From Bin87 sp963663945 (lineage in GTDB: Bacteria; Chloroflexota; Dehalococcoidia; Lucifugimonadales; UBA3495): a DNA stretch of 64,000 nt. The DNA lies in contig OY760687.1 in the NCBI GenBank assembly GCA_963663945.1, positions 3,875,807 through 3,939,806 of the forward strand, read 5' to 3'. Made by a program: the position numbers and the translations under genes. Shown piece after piece: positions 9,246 through 17,314 of this stretch. Under the pieces are notes generated by a model. That model ran no database searches. It saw nothing but the letters and a program-made list of their open reading frames with translations, and was not told where the DNA came from. Every line of letters starts with the position of its first letter. Positions within the stretch are counted from its first letter, which is position 1.

Positions 9246-10571
9246 TCAGTCATCATCTGCCAGAGCCAGGGCGGCCTCGGCTTCCTCGACGGGCGCATCC
9301 TGCACGTTGGTGTGAGTCAGGCCCTGCATGTTGGCGTGCCACTGCCGCCAGAACCCGCGCATCTGGAGTTCATCGGTCGATTTGGCAGGCCGGAGCATGC
9401 CCCGGGAGATGTCGGACCACTCGGTTTCGGTGGCGCGGAACCCGATCTGGCACGATTCCAATGCTTCGACGTCGTCGGGAGTGGCGAAGCCACCGGGGCC
9501 CAGGAAGGTCAGGAAGCTGTCCAGGCGGGTGGCCAGCATCGATTCCGATTCCTCGCGCGGAGCCAGGTGCCAGGCGGTGACCTCCATGTTGTCGGGGGCC
9601 AACGGCTCGAAATACCTGACGGTGATGGCCATGATGTCGTTGATCACCAGGTTGGGATAGATGATCAGGTTGCGGGAGGTATCGGCCATGCGGAAGGTGC
9701 GCTCTTCACCGTACTTGTCCACCAGCCGCTGGCGGACCTGCGCGATGGGCTCCCTGGCCTCCTCGCCGAACAGCGGGTGCCAGTGGGCGATGGGCCGGCC
9801 GCTGCGCACCGGCGATTCGATCACGCAGTGGCCGTTGCCCAGGGCTCTCGCTTTGCCCACGATGCGGGAAGATGCCGTCTGGCCGCTGTCGTCGGAACCC
9901 AGGCCGCTGATGTAGTCCAGGTAAGTCTGGTGCGTTGGGACCAAGTGGTAGCCATCGAGGCTGTTTTCGACGAGGAGCTTCCAGTTGGCCTTCATGGTGT
10001 ACTTGTTCGAGCCCGCGACCATCCGCATGCCTTCCTCGGCTTGATCCACGATCAGGTCGAGGTACTCTCGGGCGTCGGCCAGATAGGTGACCAGGTCTTC
10101 GGCGTAGGGGTTGAAGTTGACGAAGTAGAAGCCGCGATAGCTTTCCACCCGCGGCGGTTCCTTCAGGCCGAGCTCTTCGCGGTCGAAGTTTGGGCCGTAG
10201 GCTTCCTGGTCCGGAACACCGATCAACTCACCGTTGGTGTTGAAGGACCAGGCATGGTAGAAGCACTGCAGGACATCGGTGTTCCCCGAGTCGCGGCGGC
10301 AGATGAGCGCGCCTCGATGCGGGCAGGAATTCAGGAACACTCGTACCTGGCCGTCCCGGCCTCGGGCAAAGAACAGCGGTCGGCCGGCAATGGTGCGGCG
10401 CCGGTAGTCCCCGGGGTTCTCCACCTCAGACTCGTGCCCGAGGTAAATCCAGCAACGGCTGAAGATCTGCTCGCGTTCCAGCTGGAACAAGTCGTCGGAG
10501 GTCATGGATGACCGGTGGACCCGGAAGACTCCGCGCTGCCGGTCGTCGATGATCAGGTCTTTGATCTCCAT
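9246..10571 (-). CDS. Rieske non-heme iron ring-hydroxylating oxygenase, alpha subunit
   Basis: A 441-aa catalytic subunit. The Rieske [2Fe-2S] ligands are CPHRGALICRR and CFYHAW (Cys-X-His and Cys-X2-His), at about residues 85-110. The mononuclear iron site is seen as ENSLDGYHLVPTHQTYLDY, with the two His and the bridging Asp region. The start is placed at MEIKDLIIDD, where AGGGGTGA precedes the ATG; an upstream in-frame start adds 14 residues of no family resemblance. It forms an operon with the beta subunit. The substrate is probably an aromatic or carboxylated aromatic compound, but alpha/beta Rieske enzymes range widely and the sequence does not decide. Confidence 0.93.
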   Translation of the reverse strand: MEIKDLIIDDRQRGVFRVHRSSMTSDDLFQLEREQIFSRCWIYLGHESEVENPGDYRRRTIAGRPLFFARGRDGQVRVFLNSCPHRGALICRRDSGNTDVLQCFYHAWSFNTNGELIGVPDQEAYGPNFDREELGLKEPPRVESYRGFYFVNFNPYAEDLVTYLADAREYLDLIVDQAEEGMRMVAGSNKYTMKANWKLLVENSLDGYHLVPTHQTYLDYISGLGSDDSGQTASSRIVGKARALGNGHCVIESPVRSGRPIAHWHPLFGEEAREPIAQVRQRLVDKYGEERTFRMADTSRNLIIYPNLVINDIMAITVRYFEPLAPDNMEVTAWHLAPREESESMLATRLDSFLTFLGPGGFATPDDVEALESCQIGFRATETEWSDISRGMLRPAKSTDELQMRGFWRQWHANMQGLTHTNVQDAPVEEAEAALALADDD

Positions 10572-10654
10572 AAGTTCACCCCTATCCCCAGCGATGCTTC
10601 GAAGGTGGTGCAAGCCTAGGGTCGTTATACGGGCCTGTCAACAAGCGACCCGGG

Positions 10655-10822
10655 CTCGCGCGTACACAGTTTCGTAAATCGTCAGAATCAGGATTATCAG
10701 GATTTTCGGATTGTCAGGATTTGAACCCTTCCATGATGGAGAGTTCCCAATCCTGCCAAATCATATAATCCTGTAAATCTTGATGCTGACGTTTCTCGAC
10801 CACCAACTGGGTATGCGCGAGG
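10655..10822. repeat. Composite palindrome: outer 19-bp arms enclosing repeat A, copy 2
   Basis: The inner palindrome 10681-10790 begins GTCAGAATCAGGATT and ends AATCTTGATGCTGAC, two mismatches from perfect symmetry. Outside it, 10655-10674 (CTCGCGCGTACACAGTTTCG) and 10804-10822 (CAACTGGGTATGCGCGAGG) form a second, nested inverted pair related to the arms at 15011/15131 and 27596. It occupies most of the gap between the Rieske alpha gene and the next SDR. No protein is encoded here. Confidence 0.8.
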
Positions 10823-10886
10823 CAGCGCGGCGCATGGTGACCGCTCTAATGACAGGTTATGCGCTGCCGAAGCGAGGGAAGGCTTC

Positions 10887-11648
10887 CTAAACGCCCGGCC
10901 CCCACGTTGTGCCGAAGTCGAAACGCGACGCCAACTGACCGGTGAAGGTGCTGGCGTCCTGCAGGGCCAGGTACACGGCCAGCGGGCCGATCGCGCTGGG
11001 GTCGACCCGCTCGTGCCAGTCGCGCTGCGTCCACGGGATCGCCGCCGAGCCTTCGCTGCGCAGGCCGCCGGGGCTCAGGATGTTGACGGCGATGTTGTAG
11101 TCCCGCACCTCGTCGGCCAGGCAGTAGCTGAACATGTGGACCGCCGCCTTGCTGGCGCTGTAGAGGACGCCGCCGCCCTGGTTGGGGTCGGTGGCCATCC
11201 GGGAACCGATGTTGATGATGCTGCCGCGTCGCTGCTCCATCATGGTCGGGAGCACGGCCCGGCTGCACAGGTACGGGCCGTTCACGTTGACCCGCATGAG
11301 TTGCTCCCAACGCGGGGCGTCGATATCCATGATCGTCTCGCCCAGCACCATGGAGCCGGCGTTGTTGAACAGTACGTCGATCCTGCCGTAGCGATCAACG
11401 GCCTGCCGTACCATCTCGTTGACCTGCGCCTCGTCGGTTACGTCGCAGTCGACAGCCAGCACATCTCCGCCGGATCTCCGGATATCGTCGGTCGTTTCGG
11501 CCAGTGTTCCCGTTAGACCGGTGGGTGATTGACTGCGGGCCGAGATCACAACGCTGGCGCCTTCCGCGGCGTACGCTTTGGCTATGGCTCGCCCGAGGCC
11601 CCGGCTGGCGCCGGTGACGATCGCGACCATTCCGTCCATCTGACCCAT
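10887..11648 (-). CDS. Short-chain dehydrogenase/reductase (SDR)
   Basis: A 253-aa classical SDR: cofactor motif TGASRGLG, NNAG in VLFNNAGSM, catalytic Ser in IINIGSRM and YSASKAA for the Tyr/Lys pair. It lies on the same strand as the Rieske system, with a composite palindromic repeat between them. A HEPN-like small gene starts upstream and ends 23 bp before it, so the two may be cotranscribed. It is likely a dehydrogenase in breakdown of an oxygenated intermediate; the substrate is unknown. Confidence 0.91.
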   Translation of the reverse strand: MGQMDGMVAIVTGASRGLGRAIAKAYAAEGASVVISARSQSPTGLTGTLAETTDDIRRSGGDVLAVDCDVTDEAQVNEMVRQAVDRYGRIDVLFNNAGSMVLGETIMDIDAPRWEQLMRVNVNGPYLCSRAVLPTMMEQRRGSIINIGSRMATDPNQGGGVLYSASKAAVHMFSYCLADEVRDYNIAVNILSPGGLRSEGSAAIPWTQRDWHERVDPSAIGPLAVYLALQDASTFTGQLASRFDFGTTWGPGV

Positions 11649-11671
11649 GGTTTACCTTCGTCCTGCTCGCC

Positions 11672-12058
11672 TTACGGGCCAGCCAGGTTCTGAGCGTCGT
11701 CGATGTACGCGGCAGTTTCCCTTATGCGACGCTCGGTCTGAGGATTGCACCGCGCGTCGTAGAAGCATGCGCCGTGGAGTTGCCCCAAGCGGCTGAAGTA
11801 ACGGCCCAGGAGCGTACGAGCTCGAGGATCCCGATGCGCCAGGGCGTCCAATTCGTCAGTAGTCCTTGCCGTGGTGACGGGCTCCTCTCCCGTGAGGGCG
11901 AGGATGAGAGCGTCGGTGGCGCGCTTGGTGGCGCACCAGGCCTTCTCCGCTGCATCGCGAACATCGCCCGCGTCAAGGCGCGCGACGGCTTGGGAATGGA
12001 CCTGTCGGGCGTCGGCGAAGAGTTCTACGATGCGGTCACGGGTTGATGTGGTTGTCAC
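11672..12058 (-). CDS. HEPN/PaREP1-like small helical protein
   Basis: A 128-aa all-helical protein. The segment from DARQVHSQAVARLD to CATKRATDALILAL resembles HEPN/PaREP1-type proteins, and RLGQLH gives an R-X4-H pattern like the HEPN ribonuclease motif. AGGAG lies 4 nt upstream of the ATG. No nucleotidyltransferase antitoxin gene is adjacent, and it sits inside a catabolic gene block 23 bp upstream of an SDR. It may be an orphan HEPN toxin, a sequestered regulator or an unrelated helical bundle. The family call is tentative, resting on helix pattern and one motif. Confidence 0.5.
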   Translation of the reverse strand: MTTTSTRDRIVELFADARQVHSQAVARLDAGDVRDAAEKAWCATKRATDALILALTGEEPVTTARTTDELDALAHRDPRARTLLGRYFSRLGQLHGACFYDARCNPQTERRIRETAAYIDDAQNLAGP

Positions 12059-12211
12059 ATGCGGCTCCTGTATCAGCGTAGACCCATGTTACCAGTCGGG
12101 TCTCGTCCAAGAAACCAAATGATGTCTCCGTGTCACCGCGTTGGCGAAAACGCCATCGGAGCTGTGTGGAACGATTCGCGCTGCTTCTGCTGTCGATCAG
12201 GGCCGTACCGA

Positions 12212-13702
12212 TCAGGTGTTCACCTGCGGCATGCGGCGCGGCACGGCCGGCACGCCCTGGAGGCTGGACAGGTCCATGGACGGCAGGTCCACCTCGACCA
12301 GATCGTGGACGCCGTTGGCCAGTTCGTTGTAGCCGTCGAACCAGGCGGCCAACTGCCGGCGCCACGACTCCAGGCCGCCGCTGGCGTGGAGTTCGAAAGC
12401 GGCCTCCCGTCCGTCCAGACCGGACGACACCTGGTCCCAGGCCAGCTGCAGCAGCGCGGCCCGTTGCATGGCGGTGTAGCCGCCGCCGCCGAAGGCGTCC
12501 TCCAGCTCGGCGGCCATCGCGGGGTCGACGAAGTCGGTGTCGGCCGGCGCGTTGATCAGCGAGGAACCGGGCAGGCCGCGCAGGATTTCGCCCATGCGTT
12601 GGCGGACCTTGAGTGTGTTGACGCCGGCGGCGGCAACATGGATCTGGTTTGCCAGGGGATGCCCGCTGACCGACGTTTCCTGATCCAGTTCGGCCGCCCT
12701 CATGCAGGTGCGGGAGGTCTGGACGTTGACGGCCATCTCGACCAACTGCTCGATGGTCTGCGGGTTGTCCTTGAGGCCCATGATTTCGGCCAGGGCCAGA
12801 CCGATGCCGAGGCTCAGTTCCGCCTTGGCCAGCCAGCCGTAGCTGTGGTGCCAGAGCATCCAGCACACCAGCGACTGTTTCCGGTTGCGGTCGGGGGCTT
12901 CCCCGGTGAACACGCGGTTGCGGGGGATGAAAACGTCCTCCATCCAAACCATTGAGTCCAGCTCGTCAAACCGGCCGCTGAGCGGCGACATGAACAGGTT
13001 CTTGTGCCGGGCAGCGGCGCGGCGCGACACCACCCGCAGGCCGGGCGCGTTCACAGGCACGATGAACCAGAGGTGCCGACCGCTGCCCGCCGGCATGTCG
13101 TTCCGGGTGGAGACCAGCAGGTCCTCCGCGAAGGGCGTGCTGGTGTGCATCTGGATCTTGCCGCTCACGACGATGCCGTCGGCGGTTTCGCTGACCAGCT
13201 TGAGCGCCGCCCGCTCGCTCTCATCGGGACGGAGACGGGTGCCGATGAGCGGCCCGCCGCCGGCGTAGGTGACGAACCTGCCGCTGTCGGACACATACTC
13301 CAGGTACTCTTCCGCCTTGGCAATGTCCTCGGAGGAGTTGTCCAGCCGCTTCATCACATTCTGCAAGCCCAGGGAGATCAGCTCGCCGTAACCGGGGGTG
13401 TGGGTCATGTTCCCGCCGGTGATGAAGTGGACGGCGCTGATTTCCTTTCCAAGGCGCATCAGATCGTCGGGCGTCTGCGGCGGGGTCATTGCGACCGAAC
13501 GCCGCTGGCCGTTGGCGTCGGGCGGGGTCAGCAGGATGTCCTGCCAGTCGGGGTCGAAGTGGCGGTCATACCAGGCCACGTACTCATCCACCATGGCGGC
13601 CGTGGCCGGGTGGGTGGTGACATCCTCCACGCGCCCTTCGCCCAGCACCCAGACGTCGCGCCCGTCGCGCAGGCTCTCTTTGTAATCAGCCCCTGTCCGC
13701 AT
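12212..13702 (-). CDS. 4-hydroxyphenylacetate 3-hydroxylase (HpaB)-family flavin monooxygenase
   Basis: A 496-aa FADH2-dependent monooxygenase of the HpaB/PvcC family, related to acyl-CoA dehydrogenases. The start MRTGADYKESLRDGRDVWV, the region IVSGKIQMHTSTPFAEDLLV, and the C-terminal GGYTAMQRAALLQLAWDQV are family-typical. Length is close to the usual 480-520 aa. Such enzymes hydroxylate phenols using FADH2 from a separate reductase (HpaC), which is not in the window. GAGAAGG precedes the ATG. It lies with a SnoaL-fold protein and a VOC protein in a same-strand group, consistent with hydroxylation then ring cleavage, though the substrate is not determined. Confidence 0.9.
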   Translation of the reverse strand: MRTGADYKESLRDGRDVWVLGEGRVEDVTTHPATAAMVDEYVAWYDRHFDPDWQDILLTPPDANGQRRSVAMTPPQTPDDLMRLGKEISAVHFITGGNMTHTPGYGELISLGLQNVMKRLDNSSEDIAKAEEYLEYVSDSGRFVTYAGGGPLIGTRLRPDESERAALKLVSETADGIVVSGKIQMHTSTPFAEDLLVSTRNDMPAGSGRHLWFIVPVNAPGLRVVSRRAAARHKNLFMSPLSGRFDELDSMVWMEDVFIPRNRVFTGEAPDRNRKQSLVCWMLWHHSYGWLAKAELSLGIGLALAEIMGLKDNPQTIEQLVEMAVNVQTSRTCMRAAELDQETSVSGHPLANQIHVAAAGVNTLKVRQRMGEILRGLPGSSLINAPADTDFVDPAMAAELEDAFGGGGYTAMQRAALLQLAWDQVSSGLDGREAAFELHASGGLESWRRQLAAWFDGYNELANGVHDLVEVDLPSMDLSSLQGVPAVPRRMPQVNT

Positions 13703-13794
13703 GTCTAACCTTCTCCCGATGGCGCAAATCCGATCAGGGCGGAAGCCGCTGATCGTCGCGACTGTTCTTTGTTTGCGGCCTGCTGTAGATCGAC

Positions 13795-14259
13795 CTACAC
13801 GAATTGCGCTTCAACCCAACCTTGGTCGAACGGCGTCCAGAAGTTTGACGTCAGCTTCAGGTTCTTGAACATCCAGACACCGTCGACCCGGACGTACTCC
13901 TCGTCGTATCTGGCCGAGCCCCAGACTGCCCGATCGCCGTCCGCATAGGTGCACGGCTGGAACAGGTACCAGATGCCCGTGGCGGTATCTCCATTCACCT
14001 CGATGATGGGGTTCATCACCATGTGAACGGCGAAAGGCAGCCGGTTGGGCGCGTTGACGAAGAACTCGCGGATGCCATCGCGCCCTTCGGCCTTGCCCCG
14101 CATCCCGCCGTCCCAGACTGCGTCTTCCACGAAGAGGCTAGCGATTGCGTCGGCGTCGTAGTTGTCGTCGCAATAGGCGCAGTAGCGGGCCTTGAGGCGC
14201 TTGATCTCCTCAACGTCCTCCAGGGCGCGCAGCCGGCGTTCGATGTCTTCCAGGCTCAT
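13795..14259 (-). CDS. SnoaL/NTF2-like protein
   Basis: A 154-aa NTF2-fold protein of the SnoaL-like type. The N-terminal helix IERRLRALEDVEEIKRLKARY and the motif DNYDADAIASLFVEDAVWDG (given in part) are standard. FKNLKLTSNFWTPFDQGW ends the cone-shaped fold. Members act as isomerases, dehydratases or ring-hydroxylase small subunits, and many are uncharacterised. GGAGG lies upstream of the ATG. It is 92 bp upstream of the HpaB-family gene and probably belongs to the same pathway. Confidence 0.86.
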   Translation of the reverse strand: MSLEDIERRLRALEDVEEIKRLKARYCAYCDDNYDADAIASLFVEDAVWDGGMRGKAEGRDGIREFFVNAPNRLPFAVHMVMNPIIEVNGDTATGIWYLFQPCTYADGDRAVWGSARYDEEYVRVDGVWMFKNLKLTSNFWTPFDQGWVEAQFV

Positions 14260-14331
14260 GGCCTATGTTCCTCCGTCAATGTGCGCATCGGACTCACACG
14301 CACCTGCTGGCACGACTGAATCAAGCAATTT

Positions 14332-14423
14332 GCATGGATACACAGGATAGACGGGATGAGGCGATATACGTCATGGCGGTCACAATTAATCAACTCAATC
14401 CCGATCATCCTGTCCATCCATGC
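14332..14423. repeat. Palindromic repeat C
   Basis: A 92-bp imperfect palindrome between the VOC and SnoaL genes. Its left arm 14332-14360 starts GCATGGATACACAGGATAG and its right arm 14394-14423 ends ATCCTGTCCATCCATGC, complementary with a few mismatches. It shares the ACAGGAT theme with repeat A but is a distinct sequence. No coding potential is seen in it. Confidence 0.7.
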
Positions 14424-14435
14424 GAGTTGCATCAC

Positions 14436-14873
14436 CTAACCGCTGGCGAGTTCTTCAAAGGATGGCTCGGGCATTCCCGCCGTCCAGGTGGGGTCGCGCA
14501 GTTCCAGCCGGTTGCCGCTGGGGTCGAAGAAATACAGCTCGCGGCCGGTGAAGAAGCCCTGTCCCCGGTAGGTCAGGTGGTCGATCCGGATGCCCCGTTG
14601 GCGGAACACCCTGCACGCCTCGTTGAAGATCTCCGGCGACACGGTGAACGAGTGGTGCGCGCCGCCGTTGTCGGCCAGTGATCCGTCCATAGCGCTGGAG
14701 CGCTCGCACAGCAGGATGTTATGGTCGCCGACGTTGAAACACGACATAACGCTGTTGCCCAGCCGGCCCTTGGGCTCGAGGCCCAGCAGCTCTCCGTAAA
14801 ACTCCTCGGCTTCATTCAGGTCGTTCACCGGGATGGACCAGTGGGTAACGCCTTCGATTTTCAAGACTGCCAT
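14436..14873 (-). CDS. VOC-superfamily protein (glyoxalase/extradiol dioxygenase fold)
   Basis: A 145-aa one-unit vicinal-oxygen-chelate protein: VTHWSIPVNDLNEAEEFYGE at the start, HHSFTV in the middle, and YFFDPSGNRLELRDP at the end. The His (about residue 11), the middle HH and the Glu of LEL are in metal-ligand positions. The start is the ATG preceded by AGGAGG; a much longer open frame upstream has no family similarity and crosses a repeat, so it was not used. It could be a lyase, isomerase or dioxygenase in the neighbouring aromatic pathway. Confidence 0.88.
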   Translation of the reverse strand: MAVLKIEGVTHWSIPVNDLNEAEEFYGELLGLEPKGRLGNSVMSCFNVGDHNILLCERSSAMDGSLADNGGAHHSFTVSPEIFNEACRVFRQRGIRIDHLTYRGQGFFTGRELYFFDPSGNRLELRDPTWTAGMPEPSFEELASG

Positions 14874-15010
14874 GTAGCCTCCTGTAGCACGTGCAACGCG
14901 CGGCTCGACGTTCGGCTCGGTATTGGCCGCCATTATAGGCACAAGAATCGTCGACGGTACCCCTTTTGCGTAAGTGGAATGCGGATACGCCCTGGCAACC
15001 CGCCAAACGT

Positions 15011-15149
15011 CCTCACGCGTACCCATTTTGTCATCGCGAGGATCGGAGCGACGTGGCGATCTCGTTCCCGCAGCAGCACTCCTTGCCCCAACGAGATTGC
15101 CGCGCTTCGCTCGCAATGACAGTCCCAGTGAAACTGGGTACGCGTGAGG
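15011..15149. repeat. Composite palindrome B: 19-bp outer arms with a different core
   Basis: The core arms, GTCATCGCGAGGATCGGAGC from 15030 and CGCTTCGCTCGCAATGAC ending at 15120, are of the widespread ...GCGAGG-agcgaagcga... palindrome type common in Chloroflexota genomes. Outside them lie CCTCACGCGTACCCATTTT (15011-15029) and AAACTGGGTACGCGTGAGG (15131-15149). The right arm is the exact reverse complement of 27596-27614. The remaining sequence of the gap 14874-15231 shows no gene. Confidence 0.85.
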
Positions 15150-15231
15150 GCAAACGTCCTTCCGCGCAGGGCCAGCGCACGAATTGAACGTGTTAGTATC
15201 GGACGCATCGACAGCACCGAGGGGGAACGAT

Positions 15232-16248
15232 ATGGCACTGAAAGGCGAAGACTGGCTGGCGCAAACCGTCGAGGAGACGCTGGAGCCGGACCTGCCGATC
15301 TGCGACACGCACCACCACTTCTGGGTATCGCGCCCGGAGCCGCCGGCGTACCAGCGATACCTCCTGCCCGAGTTGGCCGCCGACGTGGGCAGCGGTCACA
15401 ACGTCCGCTCCACGGTGTTCATCGAGGTGCGCTGCGAGTACCGCCAGGATGGGCCCGAAGCGATGAGGCCCGTGGGCGAGGTGGAATATATCGAGACCAT
15501 CGCTGACGAGGCGGCCACCGGCAGCCACGGGCCCACCAAAGCCGCCGCCGCCATCATGGGGCACGCCGACCTGAAGCTGGGCGACGCCGTGCGTCCGGTG
15601 CTGGAAGCGATGGTGGCCGCCAGTCCAGGCAGGTTCCGCGGTGTCCGCCACTCGACGGGGTGGGACGCCAGCCCGGAGTTGGTGCAGCGCGACATACGGG
15701 GCGCCCTGTCCACGGAGGGCTACCGCGCCGGCGCCCGGGTCATGGCCGATATGGGCCTGGTCCTGGAGAACTCCCTGTACCACCCGCAGCTGCCGGAACT
15801 TGCGGAATTTGCCCGGGCCGTTCCCGACCTGACCATCGTCCTGAACCATATCGGTGGGCTGGTGCGCGTCGGTCCCTACGCCAATCGAGATGACGAGGTG
15901 CTGCCGGAGTGGCGTCGCGGCGTGGCGGAGGTGGCCCAGTGTCCCAACGTGGTCATCAAGCTGGGCGGCGTCGGACAGGTCCGCTACGGATACAACTGGG
16001 ACGGCAGGGAGACGCCCGTCGGCTCCGAGGAACTGGCCGGGACGCTGGGGCCGCTGATGAACTACTGCATCGAGCAGTTCGGCCCGGACCGCTGCATGTT
16101 CGAGAGCAACTTCCCGGTGGACAAGCCGTCATATTCCTACAACGTGCTGTACAACGCCTTCAAGCGGCTGTCAGCCGGCTACTCGGCCACGGAGCGCGCG
16201 GCGTTGTTCCATGACACGGCCATGCGGGTGTACAAGATCAGCAACTGA
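15232..16248 (+). CDS. Amidohydrolase family 2 protein
   Basis: A 338-aa TIM-barrel hydrolase. CDTHHHFWV carries the first metal His pair, VLNHIGG a barrel His and MFESNFPVDK the C-terminal motif where Asn replaces the usual Asp, as in lactonase/decarboxylase members. The start is set at MALKGEDWLA, since GGGGGA lies 6 nt upstream; an earlier in-frame start has no ribosome site. It is the first plus-strand gene after the minus-strand aromatic block, so it may be divergently expressed from it. A role in ring-cleavage product hydrolysis is possible. Confidence 0.88.
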   Translation: MALKGEDWLAQTVEETLEPDLPICDTHHHFWVSRPEPPAYQRYLLPELAADVGSGHNVRSTVFIEVRCEYRQDGPEAMRPVGEVEYIETIADEAATGSHGPTKAAAAIMGHADLKLGDAVRPVLEAMVAASPGRFRGVRHSTGWDASPELVQRDIRGALSTEGYRAGARVMADMGLVLENSLYHPQLPELAEFARAVPDLTIVLNHIGGLVRVGPYANRDDEVLPEWRRGVAEVAQCPNVVIKLGGVGQVRYGYNWDGRETPVGSEELAGTLGPLMNYCIEQFGPDRCMFESNFPVDKPSYSYNVLYNAFKRLSAGYSATERAALFHDTAMRVYKISN

Positions 16249-16263
16249 CCGCGCCGCCGGACG

Positions 16264-17124
16264 CTACAGCGTAATCCGCATCAGCTCCTCGGAGAACACG
16301 ATCTCCCCGTCGTAGATGCGGCTGATGTCGCCGATGCCCTGCTCCATGGGGCCGTGGCCGGACAGGTGCGGGCCGATGTGCACCAGCACCAGCTTCTTCA
16401 CGCCGGCGGCCTGAGCCATGCGCGCCGCGCCGGTGGTTCCGCACTGGCCGCCGGCCTCGCCGTTGCTGTCCATCACCGCCTGGTCGTCCCAGCACATGCA
16501 GAGCATCATGTCGGCGTCCCGGGCCAGCTCGGTGACGGTGTCGCAGGGCTGAGTGTCGCCGGTGAAGATCACGCTCCCGTCGGGCGTGTCCACCCGGTAG
16601 GCCAGGGAGTCGAGGTAGGGCTGCACGTGCTCGGCCGGCGCGGCCGTCACCTCCCAGTCCGGCCCGCTGAAAACCTTGCCCGGGCCCACGTCCGTTGCCG
16701 ATACCGACGGCGCGGGTCGGGGCAGGGTGCCGCCGCGATTGACGAACACCGCCTGGCTCAGCGGGTGGTTCACCCGGGCCTTCCAGTCATGGGAGAACAG
16801 GCCGTTTTCGCCGATGATGCCCTCGGTGATCTTCTCCGTGAGGTCAGGTCCGAACACCTGCAACTGGTTCTCCTTGCCGATGCTCTGGTCCCAGCGGCAC
16901 AGCAGGAAGCAGGGGTAGTCGATGTCGTGGTCGAAGTGGTGATGGGTGAAGAAGAGGTGGTCCACCTGGGTGGGGAACAGGCCAGCCTTGACCAGCTTGT
17001 GCGTGGTGGCCGGCCCGCAGTCGAACATGATGTGCTGGTCGCCCAGCTTGAGCACGTGGGAACTCCCGAAGCGCGTCGGTGTCGGCGTCGGCGTTCCGGC
17101 GCCCAGGGTGTAGATCTCAGCCAT
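16264..17124 (-). CDS. Metallo-beta-lactamase-fold hydrolase (RNase Z-like subgroup)
   Basis: A 286-aa MBL-fold protein. FFTHHHFDHDIDY is the HxHxDH two-metal motif, the TGDTQPCD region supplies the bridging Asp, and LVLVHIGPH the C-terminal His. The opening YTLGAGTPTPTPTRFGSSHVL is typical of the arylsulfatase/RNase Z-like branch. A cysteine-rich MLCMCW lies mid-protein. GAGGA precedes the ATG. It converges on the amidohydrolase with 15 bp between stops. Probably a small-molecule esterase or phosphodiesterase rather than tRNase, since the Z exosite arm is not apparent. Confidence 0.88.
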   Translation of the reverse strand: MAEIYTLGAGTPTPTPTRFGSSHVLKLGDQHIMFDCGPATTHKLVKAGLFPTQVDHLFFTHHHFDHDIDYPCFLLCRWDQSIGKENQLQVFGPDLTEKITEGIIGENGLFSHDWKARVNHPLSQAVFVNRGGTLPRPAPSVSATDVGPGKVFSGPDWEVTAAPAEHVQPYLDSLAYRVDTPDGSVIFTGDTQPCDTVTELARDADMMLCMCWDDQAVMDSNGEAGGQCGTTGAARMAQAAGVKKLVLVHIGPHLSGHGPMEQGIGDISRIYDGEIVFSEELMRITL

Positions 17125-17314
17125 GGTTTGTCCTCACTGATTGCGTGCTGGTTAACTCGCCCAACCGATGCCGCTGCCAGGGACGTTCGCGCGTTGTGAT
17201 GTCCGGCCTCACGCCGGCGGGGTCGTCCGTTGATCCTACCACCGTGGGCGGAGGCCGGCCCTTGTATAATCCGGCCAGATATGTTCCCGAGATTGCCCCG
17301 AACGGAGTTGCATC

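Noticed and set aside
9114..10511. A 465-codon plus-strand frame opposite the Rieske alpha gene
   Set aside because: It is a shadow frame; the Rieske and iron motifs are unambiguous on the minus strand.
14874..15308. A long N-terminal extension of the VOC protein at 14436
   Set aside because: It crosses composite palindrome B, lacks similarity to VOC proteins, and a strong ribosome site marks the shorter start.
16264..17124. The MBL-fold protein as tRNase Z
   Set aside because: It has the metal motif but no visible exosite arm, and the neighbours are catabolic hydrolases.
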